Source: UBA8949 sp942493365 (GTDB lineage Bacteria > Bacillota > Clostridia > Saccharofermentanales > UBA5734). Taken from it: a stretch of DNA of 64,000 nucleotides. The DNA lies in assembly GCA_942493365.1 (NCBI GenBank), contig OW818697.1, positions 434,001 through 498,000 on the forward strand, read 5' to 3'. Every line of letters starts with the position of its first letter. The stretch's first letter is position 1. Positions 17,001 to 27,307 of this stretch are shown in pieces. Below the pieces are notes generated by a model, which was not told the origin of the DNA, did not search any database, and saw nothing but the letters and a program-made list of their open reading frames with translations. The translations under genes and the position numbers were made by a program.

Positions 17001-20000
17001 GACACGGCCGTCGTAACCATTATGGTCAACTATGTCAACGATGCGCCGGTTGCCGCAGACGACGAGGCTGCAACACAAGAAGAACAGGCCGTAACGATCC
17101 CTGTTTTGACCAACGACAGTGATCCTGATGGTGACAATCTGACCGTAACCGCCATCACACAGCCAGCTAACGGTTCAGCTGTAAAGAACGCAGAGGGTAC
17201 CGTGACTTACACGCCGAAAGCGAATTTTTCAGGGACGGACACTTTGACCTACACCATCAGTGACGGTAATGGCAAGTCGGACACCGCCATCGTGACCATT
17301 TTGGTCGGCGAAGTCAACGATGCGCCGATCGCCAATGACGATATCGGCAACACCCCTGAAGACACGCCCGTGGCTATCTCAGTGCTGACCAATGATACTG
17401 ATGTCGACGGCGGCGCGCTGAGCATCACGTCGGCAACCAACCCCGCCCATGGCGCGGCTGTTATCAACGCCGACGGGACAATGACCTATGTGCCAGATGC
17501 AAACTATTTTGGCACCGATACCTTTGAATACACCATCACCGACGGTCGCGGCGGTTCCGACACCGCGCGGGTAACCATCACGGTCACCCCGGTCAACGAC
17601 GCGCCGATTGCCAATGACGACACCCGCAACACACCGGAAGATACAGCGATCAAGATCGGTGTTCTGAGCAATGACGCCGATGTCGAAGGCAGCCCCCTGA
17701 CCGTAATCGCTGTAACTGAACCGACCCATGGAGCGGCTGTGATCCAACCCAACGGCACAGTTACCTATACGCCACATGCCAACTTCAATGGCATCGACAC
17801 CTTTATTTACACGATCAGCGACGGCCAGGGCGGCAGCGACACAGCGACCGTCACCGTCAACGTTATCCCGATCAATGATGCGCCGCTTGCAACAGACGAT
17901 ACCGCGACAACCCCCGAAGATATGCCGGTTAATGTCAATGTTCTGGCTAACGACCACGATGTTGACGGCAATCCGCTGATTGTCACGCTGATCAGTGATC
18001 CTACCCACGGTTCGGCAGTCATCAATCCCGATGGAACGGTAACCTACACCCCGGATATCAACACCAATGGCACTGATACCTTCGAATACACTGTCAGCGA
18101 CGGCCAGGGCGGCACTGATACGGCGACCGTGACCATCACGGTTACCCCACTTAATGATGCGCCGGTTGCGGTCAATGACATACGTTCAACCCCCGAAGAC
18201 ACCACGCTTATCATCGACGTTTTGACCAATGACAGTGACCCCGATGGCGATCCGCTAACCGTAATCTTTGTCAGCGAGCCCGCCCACGGCTCGGCAACGA
18301 TTAATCCGGACGGAACGATCACCTACAAGCCAGACAGCAACTATATTGGTGACGACACCTTGATCTATACCGTCAGCGACGGCCAAGGTGGCATTTGTAC
18401 GGCCAGCGTGACCATCACGGTTGGCGGTGTCAATGATGCGCCTGTCGCGGCGGACGACACGAGAACAACCCCAGAAGACACATCGATCAAAATTGATGTG
18501 CTGACCAACGACACAGACTCCGATGGTGACGCCCTGGCAGTTGTGTCGATCACCGATCCGGCCAATGGCACAGCAGTTATCAATACCGATGGCACCGTGA
18601 CTTACACACCGGCTGCTGATTTTAACGGCACTGACAGCTTCGACTACACGATCACCGATGGCAACGGCGGCACGGATACCGCCACGGTCACCGTTACGAT
18701 TTTGTCAATCAATGACGCCCCAGTCGCGGCTGACGATACTGCTATTATCAGCGAAGATACACCGATAACGATTGCTGTTCTGACTAACGACAAAGATGCC
18801 GACCATGATCCGCTGACCGTCGTTTCTGTGACTGACCCTGCCCATGGCAGTGTGGTCATCAACCCAGATGGCACCGTGACCTATACACCGGATGCTAACT
18901 TTATTGGCACCGATACCTTTGAGTATACGGTCAGTGACGGCCACGGCGGCACCGATACCGCGATCGTGACCATCACTGTCAATCCGATCAACGACGCTCC
19001 TGTTGCTGTCAACGACGCTCGTACCACGCCTGAAGACACGCTGGTGATCATCGACGTGCTGACCAATGACAGTGATCCGGACGGCGATGCGCTGACGGTT
19101 ATTTCAACGAGCACGCCGGCCAACGGCAATGCAGTCATCAATGCCAACGGCACCGTAAACTATACGCCGAACGCCAATTTCAATGGCACCGACAGCTTTA
19201 CCTACACCATCAGCGATGGGCAAGGCGGCATTGCCACGGCTACAGTGAGCATAACGGTCACATCGGTCAATGACGGCCCTGTTGCAGCTGATGATGCCAG
19301 AACGACCCCAGAAGACGTGGCGGTAAACGTCGATGTTCTGACCAACGATAGCGATGTCGACGGCGATCTCCTGACGGTTACCGGGACAACCAATCCCACG
19401 AACGGCACGGCCTTAATCAATCCCGACGGAACGATCACCTACACACCGGACGTCAATTTCTTTGGCACAGACACTTTTGACTACACCATCAGCGATGGCA
19501 ACGGCGGCACGGACACAGCGACGGTCACGGTCAATGTCAGCAGAATTATTGTTCCTGACATCAAGATCAGCAAGCAGGTCTTAAACAGCACCCAAAGCGG
19601 CATCTTTGCCGACATGGCAGACCTGTACGTGGGAGAAACCGCGCAGTATCTGATCATTGTTGAAAACAATGGCAACACACCGCTGATCAATGTCATGGTG
19701 ACTGACAACCACGCACCTGACGGCACCGTTGTGACGGCATCAAACGGCGACAGCCTGATGTGGACGCACAATGCCAGTGGCATCGCAAGCCTTAATCTGG
19801 GGGACTTAGCCGTCGGCGAAAAGATCGAACTTCGCTACGATTATGTGACCAGCACGAGCGACCTGGAAAATTCGACGGTCATCAACAGAGCGGACGTCGT
19901 GGCTACGCCAGAAATCCCATCGAACCTCAGCGAGGTCACGGATTTTGCCACGGCAATTATCAACATCAGTGCGACGCCGCTTAGCGTTTCCGGTATCTCA

Positions 20001-20540
20001 GTTGACAATCAGGTCAAAAATCTGACCAGCGGCGGTCCTTATGCTGATCTGGCCAGCGGCATTGTCGGTGATACCTTCCGCTATAACGTAACCGTTAAAA
20101 ACACAGGACTTCTCGACTTGACAGCAGTTAAAGTTTACGACAATCGCGTTGTACCGGGAACCGTAATAACCAACGTCACAGCTGGCACAACGGCCATCTG
20201 GCAGACGAGCGTTGACGGACGCGCCTACTTTGTTTTAGGCAACCTGGCCCCCGGCGCCTTGGTGAACTTCACCTACGATGTTATCACCACCAGTGCCGAT
20301 GCCAACAACATCCGCTTGAACACGACGCAGGCTATCGGCATTGTCACCATCACCATGAACGATCAGCAAATCGTTGAACTCAGCGATGATGCCATCGCCA
20401 CAGCACTTGTTGACCAAATTCCGACCACGGGCGAGAACGATCTGACCACCCTGCTGGGCAGCATGCTGCTGCTTGCAGCCGCTGTTCTCATCTTCTTCCG
20501 CCTGCGTCGCCGTGACAGAGGTCTTCCGTCTGACCACTGA
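14064..20540 (+). CDS. Giant cell-surface adhesin: two vWA domains, cadherin-like repeats, sortase-type anchor
   Basis: A 2158-residue secreted protein. The N-terminus has a long Sec signal peptide (hydrophobic core about residues 24-42, cleavage near AVASAG). Two von Willebrand A domains follow, with MIDAS motifs DVSPS (92-96) and DVSNS (562-566). Each is followed by a DUF11-like segment and one longer Ig/cadherin-like module with the pattern GTFVYKIFSDV or DTFVYRVFSDV. Nine 93-residue repeats then span about 992-1826, two DUF11-type domains follow to about 2110, and the protein ends with IPTTG (2119-2123), a hydrophobic helix and RLRRRDRG. This is the layout of a wall-anchored adhesin that binds via metal-dependent vWA domains at the tip of a repeat stalk. 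IPTTG is a variant of LPxTG. No sortase gene is in the window. Confidence 0.92.
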   Translation: MKNFFGKNSSNTTCEPPKVMPTKMLSIFLAAVLLCSMIPLAPQVLAVASAGEVVLSKTATPLTPERTSEISLSVVGTPLTSSQAVDIVLVLDVSPSMDTALGTSTRMGVMKAAAKSFISEVLPAGSNNKVSLVAFSGVQNDAAWNDGKIVQTFSNSISTLNTSIDNITNSVNFIGYTNMEAGFYHADGALDAANGARTTAKKVVVYMSDGAANLYYNATGNTVYNTTTSVTEAIGAAQTLLTNHPGTLVYTVGLSDGTNSADIAKVLNASNQGLYPTKYFDVNSADGLTSVYNYLADTINQIANTAMVTDLLPDGVTFDGFIATPYGTTASAAGNTVTWTIPVITTSPLTLTYRVKVDESIYGGVYTNTKAEIAFKPIAENHFYDAVLTSGYANLTFPKPIIPAPPIANDDAYVSISGNAVIVSAAGILSNDEAVDLRANGDGTTATPVSGSVSLVSGPSHGSLALNADGSFTYLPTADYEGIDTFVYKIFSDVTIIGQGTVRVEDTATVTITSYPEGMPGEIDLSKNANSTATDREFEVTLTAVGNKPETAPPTDYILVMDVSNSMRYLLNSDVEGTPSRLSVMKEAAAVFVSEVLAAGNDNRVAVVSYSSDITGATTDRWNDSVINQGFSSNATTVNAAIAALIKRNATNTEAGFYNADNVLDTARAAAQKIVVFMSDGGANQYYDSNGNTIGVGSEPFNQTATNEAIASAKLLKANHPGTQIFTMGIGQDLYGYIAKVMNPAAPDDYQEKFFQVLTASDASAIYTELTQPSSTIATDAVVTDILPAGVSYAGSLTASAGTTATINGNTITWTLGSITDQTATLTYRVKVDDSIYGGVYTNQSAVLKFRPAIGSPLYTPDTSGFAYLDYPLPIVAVGPLAVDDAYSVDESQTLTIPAPGVLANDPTTILRADGSGTTATATNQSVSLDVAPVNGTLTQNANGSFSYTPVYGFYGIDTFVYRVFSDVTIDGKGTVRLEDTAVVTIMVNYVNDAPVAADDEAATQEEQAVTIPVLTNDSDPDGDNLTVTAITQPANGSAVKNAEGTVTYTPKANFSGTDTLTYTISDGNGKSDTAIVTILVGEVNDAPIANDDIGNTPEDTPVAISVLTNDTDVDGGALSITSATNPAHGAAVINADGTMTYVPDANYFGTDTFEYTITDGRGGSDTARVTITVTPVNDAPIANDDTRNTPEDTAIKIGVLSNDADVEGSPLTVIAVTEPTHGAAVIQPNGTVTYTPHANFNGIDTFIYTISDGQGGSDTATVTVNVIPINDAPLATDDTATTPEDMPVNVNVLANDHDVDGNPLIVTLISDPTHGSAVINPDGTVTYTPDINTNGTDTFEYTVSDGQGGTDTATVTITVTPLNDAPVAVNDIRSTPEDTTLIIDVLTNDSDPDGDPLTVIFVSEPAHGSATINPDGTITYKPDSNYIGDDTLIYTVSDGQGGICTASVTITVGGVNDAPVAADDTRTTPEDTSIKIDVLTNDTDSDGDALAVVSITDPANGTAVINTDGTVTYTPAADFNGTDSFDYTITDGNGGTDTATVTVTILSINDAPVAADDTAIISEDTPITIAVLTNDKDADHDPLTVVSVTDPAHGSVVINPDGTVTYTPDANFIGTDTFEYTVSDGHGGTDTAIVTITVNPINDAPVAVNDARTTPEDTLVIIDVLTNDSDPDGDALTVISTSTPANGNAVINANGTVNYTPNANFNGTDSFTYTISDGQGGIATATVSITVTSVNDGPVAADDARTTPEDVAVNVDVLTNDSDVDGDLLTVTGTTNPTNGTALINPDGTITYTPDVNFFGTDTFDYTISDGNGGTDTATVTVNVSRIIVPDIKISKQVLNSTQSGIFADMADLYVGETAQYLIIVENNGNTPLINVMVTDNHAPDGTVVTASNGDSLMWTHNASGIASLNLGDLAVGEKIELRYDYVTSTSDLENSTVINRADVVATPEIPSNLSEVTDFATAIINISATPLSVSGISVDNQVKNLTSGGPYADLASGIVGDTFRYNVTVKNTGLLDLTAVKVYDNRVVPGTVITNVTAGTTAIWQTSVDGRAYFVLGNLAPGALVNFTYDVITTSADANNIRLNTTQAIGIVTITMNDQQIVELSDDAIATALVDQIPTTGENDLTTLLGSMLLLAAAVLIFFRLRRRDRGLPSDH
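17037..19542 (+). repeat. Nine tandem 279-bp repeats encoding cadherin/VCBS-like modules
   Basis: Each unit encodes about 93 residues starting with NDAPVAADD-like sequence, then TPED, VLTND-D-DGD, GTVTYTP, F-GTDTF-YTISDG-GG-DTATVT. The DxDGD-type loops suggest calcium binding. Units have diverged at codon level, which argues for old duplication or selection against recombination rather than recent expansion. Copy number is likely to vary between strains. Confidence 0.9.
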
Positions 20541-20553
20541 AATCGCTAGCTAA

Positions 20554-21768
20554 TTATTCGCGTAAAAAAGGGATGCTGCTTGATTCGTATGATCGGATAC
20601 GCGCGGCCTTTTCGTATTGCGAGATGCGGTTTTTGCCGCCGGATTTTGCCGCATACATCGCAGCATCGGCATTATCGAACAAGTTCTCCAGCGACCAGCC
20701 GGGCAGCCAGTTGGCAATACCGATGCTGATGGTAACGACGTCGTCCGTAAAGCTGTATTTTTGACTGGCAAATTCGGCACGGAGTTTCTCCAGGAAATCA
20801 TAGGCTTGATCAACTTCATTCTCGGTAAAGATAATCGCGAATTCTTCACCGCCAAAACGAGCGGTAAAGCGATTGGCGCCAAAATCGCGCTTCATAAGCT
20901 CTGCCAACTTGTAGATGACCTTGTCGCCTTTAAGATGGCCATAGGTATCATTGATTTTCTTAAAATCATCGATGTCAATAATGGCCAGGGCAATTTGCAT
21001 ATTGGTTTTCTCTGATAGCTTAACCATTTGCGACAAAGTATTCATAAAAATGGTGTGACCGTGCAAGCCTGTCTTTTGATCCTTGTACATCAGCTCCTTC
21101 ATTTCGAGCTGGTTAAGATAACCTTGCTGAATGATATCGTTTTTTTCGCGCTGAAAATCAATCAAAACATTGCAAACCATGGCCGTTGCGATCAAGAGCG
21201 CAAAAGCAACGATGGCTTCGGCGACATAAAAGTTTTCGTTGATTGGCCGAAAATTTGAAAGTGTGCGTTGAATAATTTCGATAAATAATGCAGCAAAACA
21301 AAGGATGCCAATGCGGCGGGTGATCTTTTTGCTGCTGAAAATGATGGTCACAAAAAGCGGTATACAAAATACACATAACGCTGCTGAAAAAACATAATGG
21401 GTCGATGACACAACAACGCCCATCAAAATCTGCTGCAGGGAAGGGACATAATTGATCATACGTGAAGTTGAGGGCAACTTCTTTAGCAAAATGAAACCAG
21501 TGATAATGATAAGAGAATTGGCAGCGGTTGGGATTAATAAATAGCGAATAAAATAACCTTCAGGTGTACTGACAATCAAATCAGAGCTTTTCAGAAAAAA
21601 ATACATGAAAAACTCAACGAGAAAAATAAAAATGGCAACGTAAATATTGGTTTTGAAAAGTGTTCTGCGCCATTTCTCATGGATGGTGTCAAAATCTTTC
21701 AAAATGACCTCCCTCTTCTGCCGGATGCGATGGAAATATTCATCAATGCCATGATTAACGTTCATCAC
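20554..21768 (-). CDS. Membrane diguanylate cyclase
   Basis: A 404-residue protein with about six membrane helices in the first 210 residues and a C-terminal GGDEF domain containing RFGGEEFAIIF. The GGEEF signature predicts active cyclic-di-GMP synthesis from two GTP. There is no RxxD inhibitory site at the required position (GANR instead), so product inhibition may be weak. The domain has the usual DIDDFKKINDTYGH and SIGIAN segments. The membrane part is a sensor of unknown ligand. The stop is 13 bp from that of the convergent adhesin gene, making it a plausible but unproven controller of surface attachment. Confidence 0.92.
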   Translation of the reverse strand: MMNVNHGIDEYFHRIRQKREVILKDFDTIHEKWRRTLFKTNIYVAIFIFLVEFFMYFFLKSSDLIVSTPEGYFIRYLLIPTAANSLIIITGFILLKKLPSTSRMINYVPSLQQILMGVVVSSTHYVFSAALCVFCIPLFVTIIFSSKKITRRIGILCFAALFIEIIQRTLSNFRPINENFYVAEAIVAFALLIATAMVCNVLIDFQREKNDIIQQGYLNQLEMKELMYKDQKTGLHGHTIFMNTLSQMVKLSEKTNMQIALAIIDIDDFKKINDTYGHLKGDKVIYKLAELMKRDFGANRFTARFGGEEFAIIFTENEVDQAYDFLEKLRAEFASQKYSFTDDVVTISIGIANWLPGWSLENLFDNADAAMYAAKSGGKNRISQYEKAARIRSYESSSIPFLRE

Positions 21769-21839
21769 AGAAGCGGTGTAGGGTTGCTTGGAAATGTATA
21801 CTAAATCAGTATTATACAGAACTATCGATTGAGTGTCTA

Positions 21840-22385
21840 TTATAGACCAAAACTTGATGGAAGCCGCACGATCATCCGATCGCCGATTTTAGCGGACAGC
21901 AGGTTGCGCAGATCGTCAGCTGAACCCAAAATGAACTTCTGACGACCGATGATGCAGATGTGGCCAGGCCCCAGATTGATATAAAAAGCATCAACAGTTT
22001 CGTAGGCCTTTTCGATCTTCTCGTATTCGTAGACAGCCGGGATGTCAGCGTCCTTATCGGTCCAGACGGTGATGCCGTCGTCGTCAAAGCGATAATGATT
22101 GGGGGTCATCAGATGGTCCTCGATCGAAAGGTAATACCGGCGGGGCAGAAAGAGGATGATGCCGGCCAGCAGCAGGCACATGCCAAACAGCAGAACGAAA
22201 CCGATCAGGTTGAAAACATCCGCAGGGTTTTGGATGTACATGACCAAAAAGACAATAGCCAGAATCGGCGTCAGCGCTAGCAGCAAGGGCGCTTGCCAGC
22301 GGGAACGCTTGCCCTGCAGAAAACTGAACAGGAAAAACTTGCGGTATTCGGCATAGTTGATGGTCGTGGTTGCTTCAATACGCAT
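21840..22385 (-). CDS. YcxB-like membrane protein
   Basis: A 181-residue protein beginning MRIEATTTINYAEYRKFFLF. Two hydrophobic helices lie near residues 35-55 and 63-83, followed by a soluble C-terminal domain. The tail from about residue 95 (DDGITVWTDKD, YEYEKIEKAYET, ILGSADDLRNLLSAKIG) matches the YcxB-like C-terminal domain, which resembles a pleckstrin-homology fold. Function is unknown. It is monocistronic between the diguanylate cyclase and the divergent gnd. Confidence 0.75.
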   Translation of the reverse strand: MRIEATTTINYAEYRKFFLFSFLQGKRSRWQAPLLLALTPILAIVFLVMYIQNPADVFNLIGFVLLFGMCLLLAGIILFLPRRYYLSIEDHLMTPNHYRFDDDGITVWTDKDADIPAVYEYEKIEKAYETVDAFYINLGPGHICIIGRQKFILGSADDLRNLLSAKIGDRMIVRLPSSFGL

Positions 22386-22497
22386 GAGATTTAACGCTCC
22401 TATCCATACTATGCCACCATTTTACCCTTTGCGGTGTTATGTGTACAGTTAAGACTGTGATAAAATAAGTCAATCAAAGGATGCGGGGGAACAGTTT

Positions 22498-23944
<1,447 letters not shown>

Positions 23945-23949
<5 letters not shown>

Positions 23950-23972
23950 AATAAATTATATTATGTTATAAT
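23945..23972 (+). promoter_or_regulatory. Candidate promoter of the lipoprotein array
   Basis: TTTGAA (23945-23950) and an extended -10, TGT followed by TATAAT (23967-23972), with 16 bp between them. It begins inside the last codons of gnd and lies about 40 bp before the first lipoprotein start. Confidence 0.5.
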
Positions 23973-24013
23973 GAAGGGCATGATCACCGCTACAATCGTT
24001 GAAAGGCAGGGGT

Positions 24014-25072
24014 ATGATGCTTTCATTGATGACGAGAATCAGGTTCTGGCGAACCATGGCCTGTGTCCTGGCTATCAGCCTGCTTGCGGCCGGCTGCGCT
24101 GCTCAGACAACCGCTTCCGAACCGAGCGCTACCACCACCCGACCTGAGAGCCAACCGAACGCGACGACCACGACCGTGCCCACGATTTTCGAAACCGAGC
24201 CGGTCGAAACCAAACCGCCGATCGTCGAACCGTCCGAATACATCACAATCACCACGCCGGCCAAAAACGACGACGGCCTGGTCTTTCAGCCGCTAGATCC
24301 AAGCAATGGCTACAAAATTGACTTAAATAAGGACGGGGTGCTAGAGAAAATTTCTTTTGTTGCTCCCACTGAGGAGTTTTCGGACTACTATTTTTTGGTT
24401 TTGAATGATCAGTATGCTGAGTTTGGCGATGAAGATGACTGGGGGTCGAGTTGGCCGGTTATCGTTGATCTGGATGTCAAGGATGAAGACTATGATTTGA
24501 TCTATTATCACGGCCAGGCAGAATTCTGGAGCACCAACTTTTATTATTATCACGCAGGGAAGCTCGTTTTTCGGGGAAGAATATTTGACGATTTCATGAT
24601 TTATGAAGATTACATATATCTAAAACCCATTGCACTCTTTACCGGTAAAATTGATGGGCAGGGTAATATAATTTCTGTTGGCACCAATAATTTATGTGAA
24701 AATGCTAATTTTGATGTGGACTGGAAGGTTGCACCCAATGGGCTGATCGAAGTTATTCGTTCGAAAGGATATCAACGGCTTTATTCTGTGTGGGGTATCG
24801 ATCAAAAAGTATACGGAGTCCCGGTTACGCTCAAAATCGATCTACCTCTATATTCAGATCCCACAGATGCCATGACAAAATTGCTTGCCAAAGCTGGCGA
24901 AGACGCACAAATCATTCAGGCTGATGACATTTGGTTTCAAATACGCACACAACACGACCAACTTGGCTGGTTCCGTTTGGAAAACGATGTTCAGTATTCG
25001 GTGCTTGTCGGTTATCAAGCGCAATACACCTCGGACGTTTTCGAGGGACTATTTCTGAACGAGGGTGGTTGA
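24014..25072 (+). CDS. Lipoprotein, paralogue A1, SH3-like C-terminal region
   Basis: A 352-residue exported lipoprotein; lipobox LAAGC with lipid-modified Cys around residue 28. A Thr/Pro/Glu-rich linker runs to about residue 80. The main domain contains YKIDLNKDGVLEKISF, a DxNxDG calcium-loop-like segment as in FG-GAP/VCBS repeats. The C-terminus has IWFQIRTQHDQLGWFRLEN, resembling a bacterial SH3 (GW-type) motif, and ends DVFEGLF. ATG at 24014 follows AGGCAGGGGT. Its signal peptide region is almost identical in DNA to the third gene of the array, showing duplication. Function unknown; wall or polysaccharide binding is a guess from the SH3-like end. Confidence 0.8.
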   Translation: MMLSLMTRIRFWRTMACVLAISLLAAGCAAQTTASEPSATTTRPESQPNATTTTVPTIFETEPVETKPPIVEPSEYITITTPAKNDDGLVFQPLDPSNGYKIDLNKDGVLEKISFVAPTEEFSDYYFLVLNDQYAEFGDEDDWGSSWPVIVDLDVKDEDYDLIYYHGQAEFWSTNFYYYHAGKLVFRGRIFDDFMIYEDYIYLKPIALFTGKIDGQGNIISVGTNNLCENANFDVDWKVAPNGLIEVIRSKGYQRLYSVWGIDQKVYGVPVTLKIDLPLYSDPTDAMTKLLAKAGEDAQIIQADDIWFQIRTQHDQLGWFRLENDVQYSVLVGYQAQYTSDVFEGLFLNEGG

Positions 25073-25084
25073 AAGGAGATCATC

Positions 25085-26122
25085 ATGCTATATTATCGTA
25101 AAATGTCGGCTACTATTGCCGTAACGGTTTATCTGGCGCTGATATTTTGCTCATGCAGCAGCAATGCTAGAATAACGGAGACAACGCCTGAAACCCTCAT
25201 CACGACGACTCAGACAACCGCGCCGTCACCAAGCCCCTTGCCGACCCCCGTGCCGACGGACGAATTCGTCATTGAATCGCCAGCGACTGATTCTAGCGGG
25301 CGACCTTATCAGCTGCTTTCCGTTACCAACCCCTATCAGGTTGACCTGAACAACGACGGCAAAAAAGAAAGCATTTCGCTCGATTTCAGGCAGAATCCGG
25401 CAGTTGACTGGGCGTACCAATGCTATGTTCTTTTTGTTAATGGTGAAGTCGCAGCTGTTTTGTCTGACGAACATCCAACCGTTGTCCTGATCGACCTCGA
25501 CACCGCCGATGGCCATCTGGATTTGCTCATCGAATATCAGAGACACGGCGATCAATATTACAGCGAAATCTATTTTTATGACGGCCTCAAACTGATTAAT
25601 CGCGGCACCCTGATTGACAGCTTTTTGACCTGGCCGGGTCGTAACGACGAACAGCCTGGCAGTCAGCCATCCGGTCTGATTGCCGCCAAATTTCCCGAAC
25701 AGGGCATCTTGATTGAATATAGCTATGGTGAGTATGGAAACCGTTTAAACGAATACTGGTTTTATGAACAACCCTGGATCATCGCGCCCAACGGCCTATT
25801 TGAAAGCGTGCCGCTGGACGACTATCTGCCGATGCTCTGCCTTGACGAAGCAACCGGCGCACGATTGCATTATCTGCCCGCCACCCTGATAATCGACCTG
25901 CCGCTTTACGCCGATCCATCGGCCGCGCAAACCTCCATCACCGCCGCCGCCGGCGAATCCGTACGTCTGATTCGTACCGACAACCTGCAGTGGTTCGAGT
26001 TGCAGCGCCCGAACGGCCAGCGCGGCTGGTTCCGGACTGACTATTTTGGTGGCTATAATATCTTGAGCAACGGCGACGTCATTGACAGGGATGACGTTTT
26101 CGAGGGGCCGTATTTCGAATGA
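25085..26122 (+). CDS. Lipoprotein, paralogue B1
   Basis: A 345-residue lipoprotein with lipobox IFCSC (Cys near residue 23) and a short Thr/Pro linker (SPSPLPTPVPTDE). The body holds YQVDLNNDGKKESISLDF, DLDTADGHLDLLIEY and a WPGRNDEQPGSQPSG block. The C-terminal QWFELQRPNGQRGWFRTDY is SH3-like, and the protein ends DVFEGPYFE. It starts 12 bp after paralogue A1, behind AAAGGAG, so the two are one operon. It is much closer to the fourth gene of the array than to its neighbour. No known function. Confidence 0.8.
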   Translation: MLYYRKMSATIAVTVYLALIFCSCSSNARITETTPETLITTTQTTAPSPSPLPTPVPTDEFVIESPATDSSGRPYQLLSVTNPYQVDLNNDGKKESISLDFRQNPAVDWAYQCYVLFVNGEVAAVLSDEHPTVVLIDLDTADGHLDLLIEYQRHGDQYYSEIYFYDGLKLINRGTLIDSFLTWPGRNDEQPGSQPSGLIAAKFPEQGILIEYSYGEYGNRLNEYWFYEQPWIIAPNGLFESVPLDDYLPMLCLDEATGARLHYLPATLIIDLPLYADPSAAQTSITAAAGESVRLIRTDNLQWFELQRPNGQRGWFRTDYFGGYNILSNGDVIDRDDVFEGPYFE

Positions 26123-26199
26123 TTATAAGTGCGTGAAAATATTCATGGCATGATACATAGAAAACTTAATTGCCGCTGTTATAAACGAAAGGCAGGGAT

Positions 26200-27288
26200 A
26201 TGATGCTTGCATTTACGACGAACAATAGAATCTTGCGAATCATGGTCTGTGTCCTGGCTATCAGCCTGCTTGCGGCCGGCTGCGCTGCTCAGACAACCGC
26301 TTCCGTATCAACGGCCATAACAACAGCGGAGTCCAAGCCGACCGCAACGACTATCAGGCATGAGACTGAACCGACCGCAACGACCACGGCCGCTCCCACA
26401 ACATTCGAGACCGAGCCGGTCGCAACCAAACCGCCGATCGTCGAGCCGGCCGAATACATCACAATCACCACGCCGGCCAAAAACGCCGACGGCTTGGTTT
26501 TTCAGCCGCTGGACATCAGCAAGGGCTATAAGGTTGATCTCAACAAAGACGGCGTGCCGGAAAAAATATCTTTCGTCACCTCAACTGAGGAGTTTTCGGA
26601 CTGTTACTACATCATTATCAATGATCAGTACACCGCAATAGGCAGTGAAGAGAACTACGATGCAAGTTGGCCGGTTATCGCTGATCTGGATATCAAGGAC
26701 GACGTTTATGACTTGATCTATTTTCAACCCTGGGAGGAATACTGGAGCACCCTTGTCTATTATTTCGACGGAGAGAAACTCAATTATCGCGGCGACATTT
26801 TCGGTGACATCATGCTTTACGATGTTGAAAACGATTTAAAACCGGTAGCTTTACGCGATGGCTTCCTGGATGGACAGGGTAACATCATCACATTCGATTT
26901 CAGCACTCTGAGTTTTAACATCAATTATGACAAAAACATGCGGATTGCCCCCAATGGCTTGATCGAAGTGATTTCTGTCCAAGGGTTTCGCCGGATCTAT
27001 AATTATGACTGGGTGGCAAATCAAAAAAGCTACAATTTTGAAATGACTCTCAAAATGGATCTGCCCTTGTACACATCACCTTCAGCCGCCAAGACGTCGC
27101 TGACGGCCCAAGCCGGTGACTCCATTCAGTTCATACAATGCGACGACACCTGGTATCAGCTACGCACGCAAACGGGTCAGTTGGGCTGGTTCCGCATGGA
27201 GATCGGCGGCAACTATGAAGTGATCGTCGGTCATCAAACCTATAGCCCAACGGAAGTGTTCGAGGGCATCTCGACCTATGATTCTTGA
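26200..27288 (+). CDS. Lipoprotein, paralogue A2
   Basis: A 362-residue lipoprotein and near copy of the first gene of the array. About 55 bp around the lipobox (LAISLLAAGCAAQTTAS) are essentially identical in DNA. The Thr-rich linker is longer by one TEPTATT-type unit. The domain has YKVDLNKDGVPEKISF, a YYFDGEKLNYRG stretch, TWYQLRTQTGQLGWFRME and an end PTEVFEGIS. The two A copies then differ through the central domain, so they have diverged in the likely binding part while keeping export and C-terminal parts. It sits 77 bp after B1. Confidence 0.8.
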   Translation: MMLAFTTNNRILRIMVCVLAISLLAAGCAAQTTASVSTAITTAESKPTATTIRHETEPTATTTAAPTTFETEPVATKPPIVEPAEYITITTPAKNADGLVFQPLDISKGYKVDLNKDGVPEKISFVTSTEEFSDCYYIIINDQYTAIGSEENYDASWPVIADLDIKDDVYDLIYFQPWEEYWSTLVYYFDGEKLNYRGDIFGDIMLYDVENDLKPVALRDGFLDGQGNIITFDFSTLSFNINYDKNMRIAPNGLIEVISVQGFRRIYNYDWVANQKSYNFEMTLKMDLPLYTSPSAAKTSLTAQAGDSIQFIQCDDTWYQLRTQTGQLGWFRMEIGGNYEVIVGHQTYSPTEVFEGISTYDS

Positions 27289-27307
27289 TGAAGGGGGGGT
27301 GTGAATC

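Noticed and set aside
14064..20540. Many minus-strand open frames of 60-200 codons within the adhesin gene
   Set aside because: They are periodic shadows of the repeat codons, with no independent ribosome sites and no conserved content.
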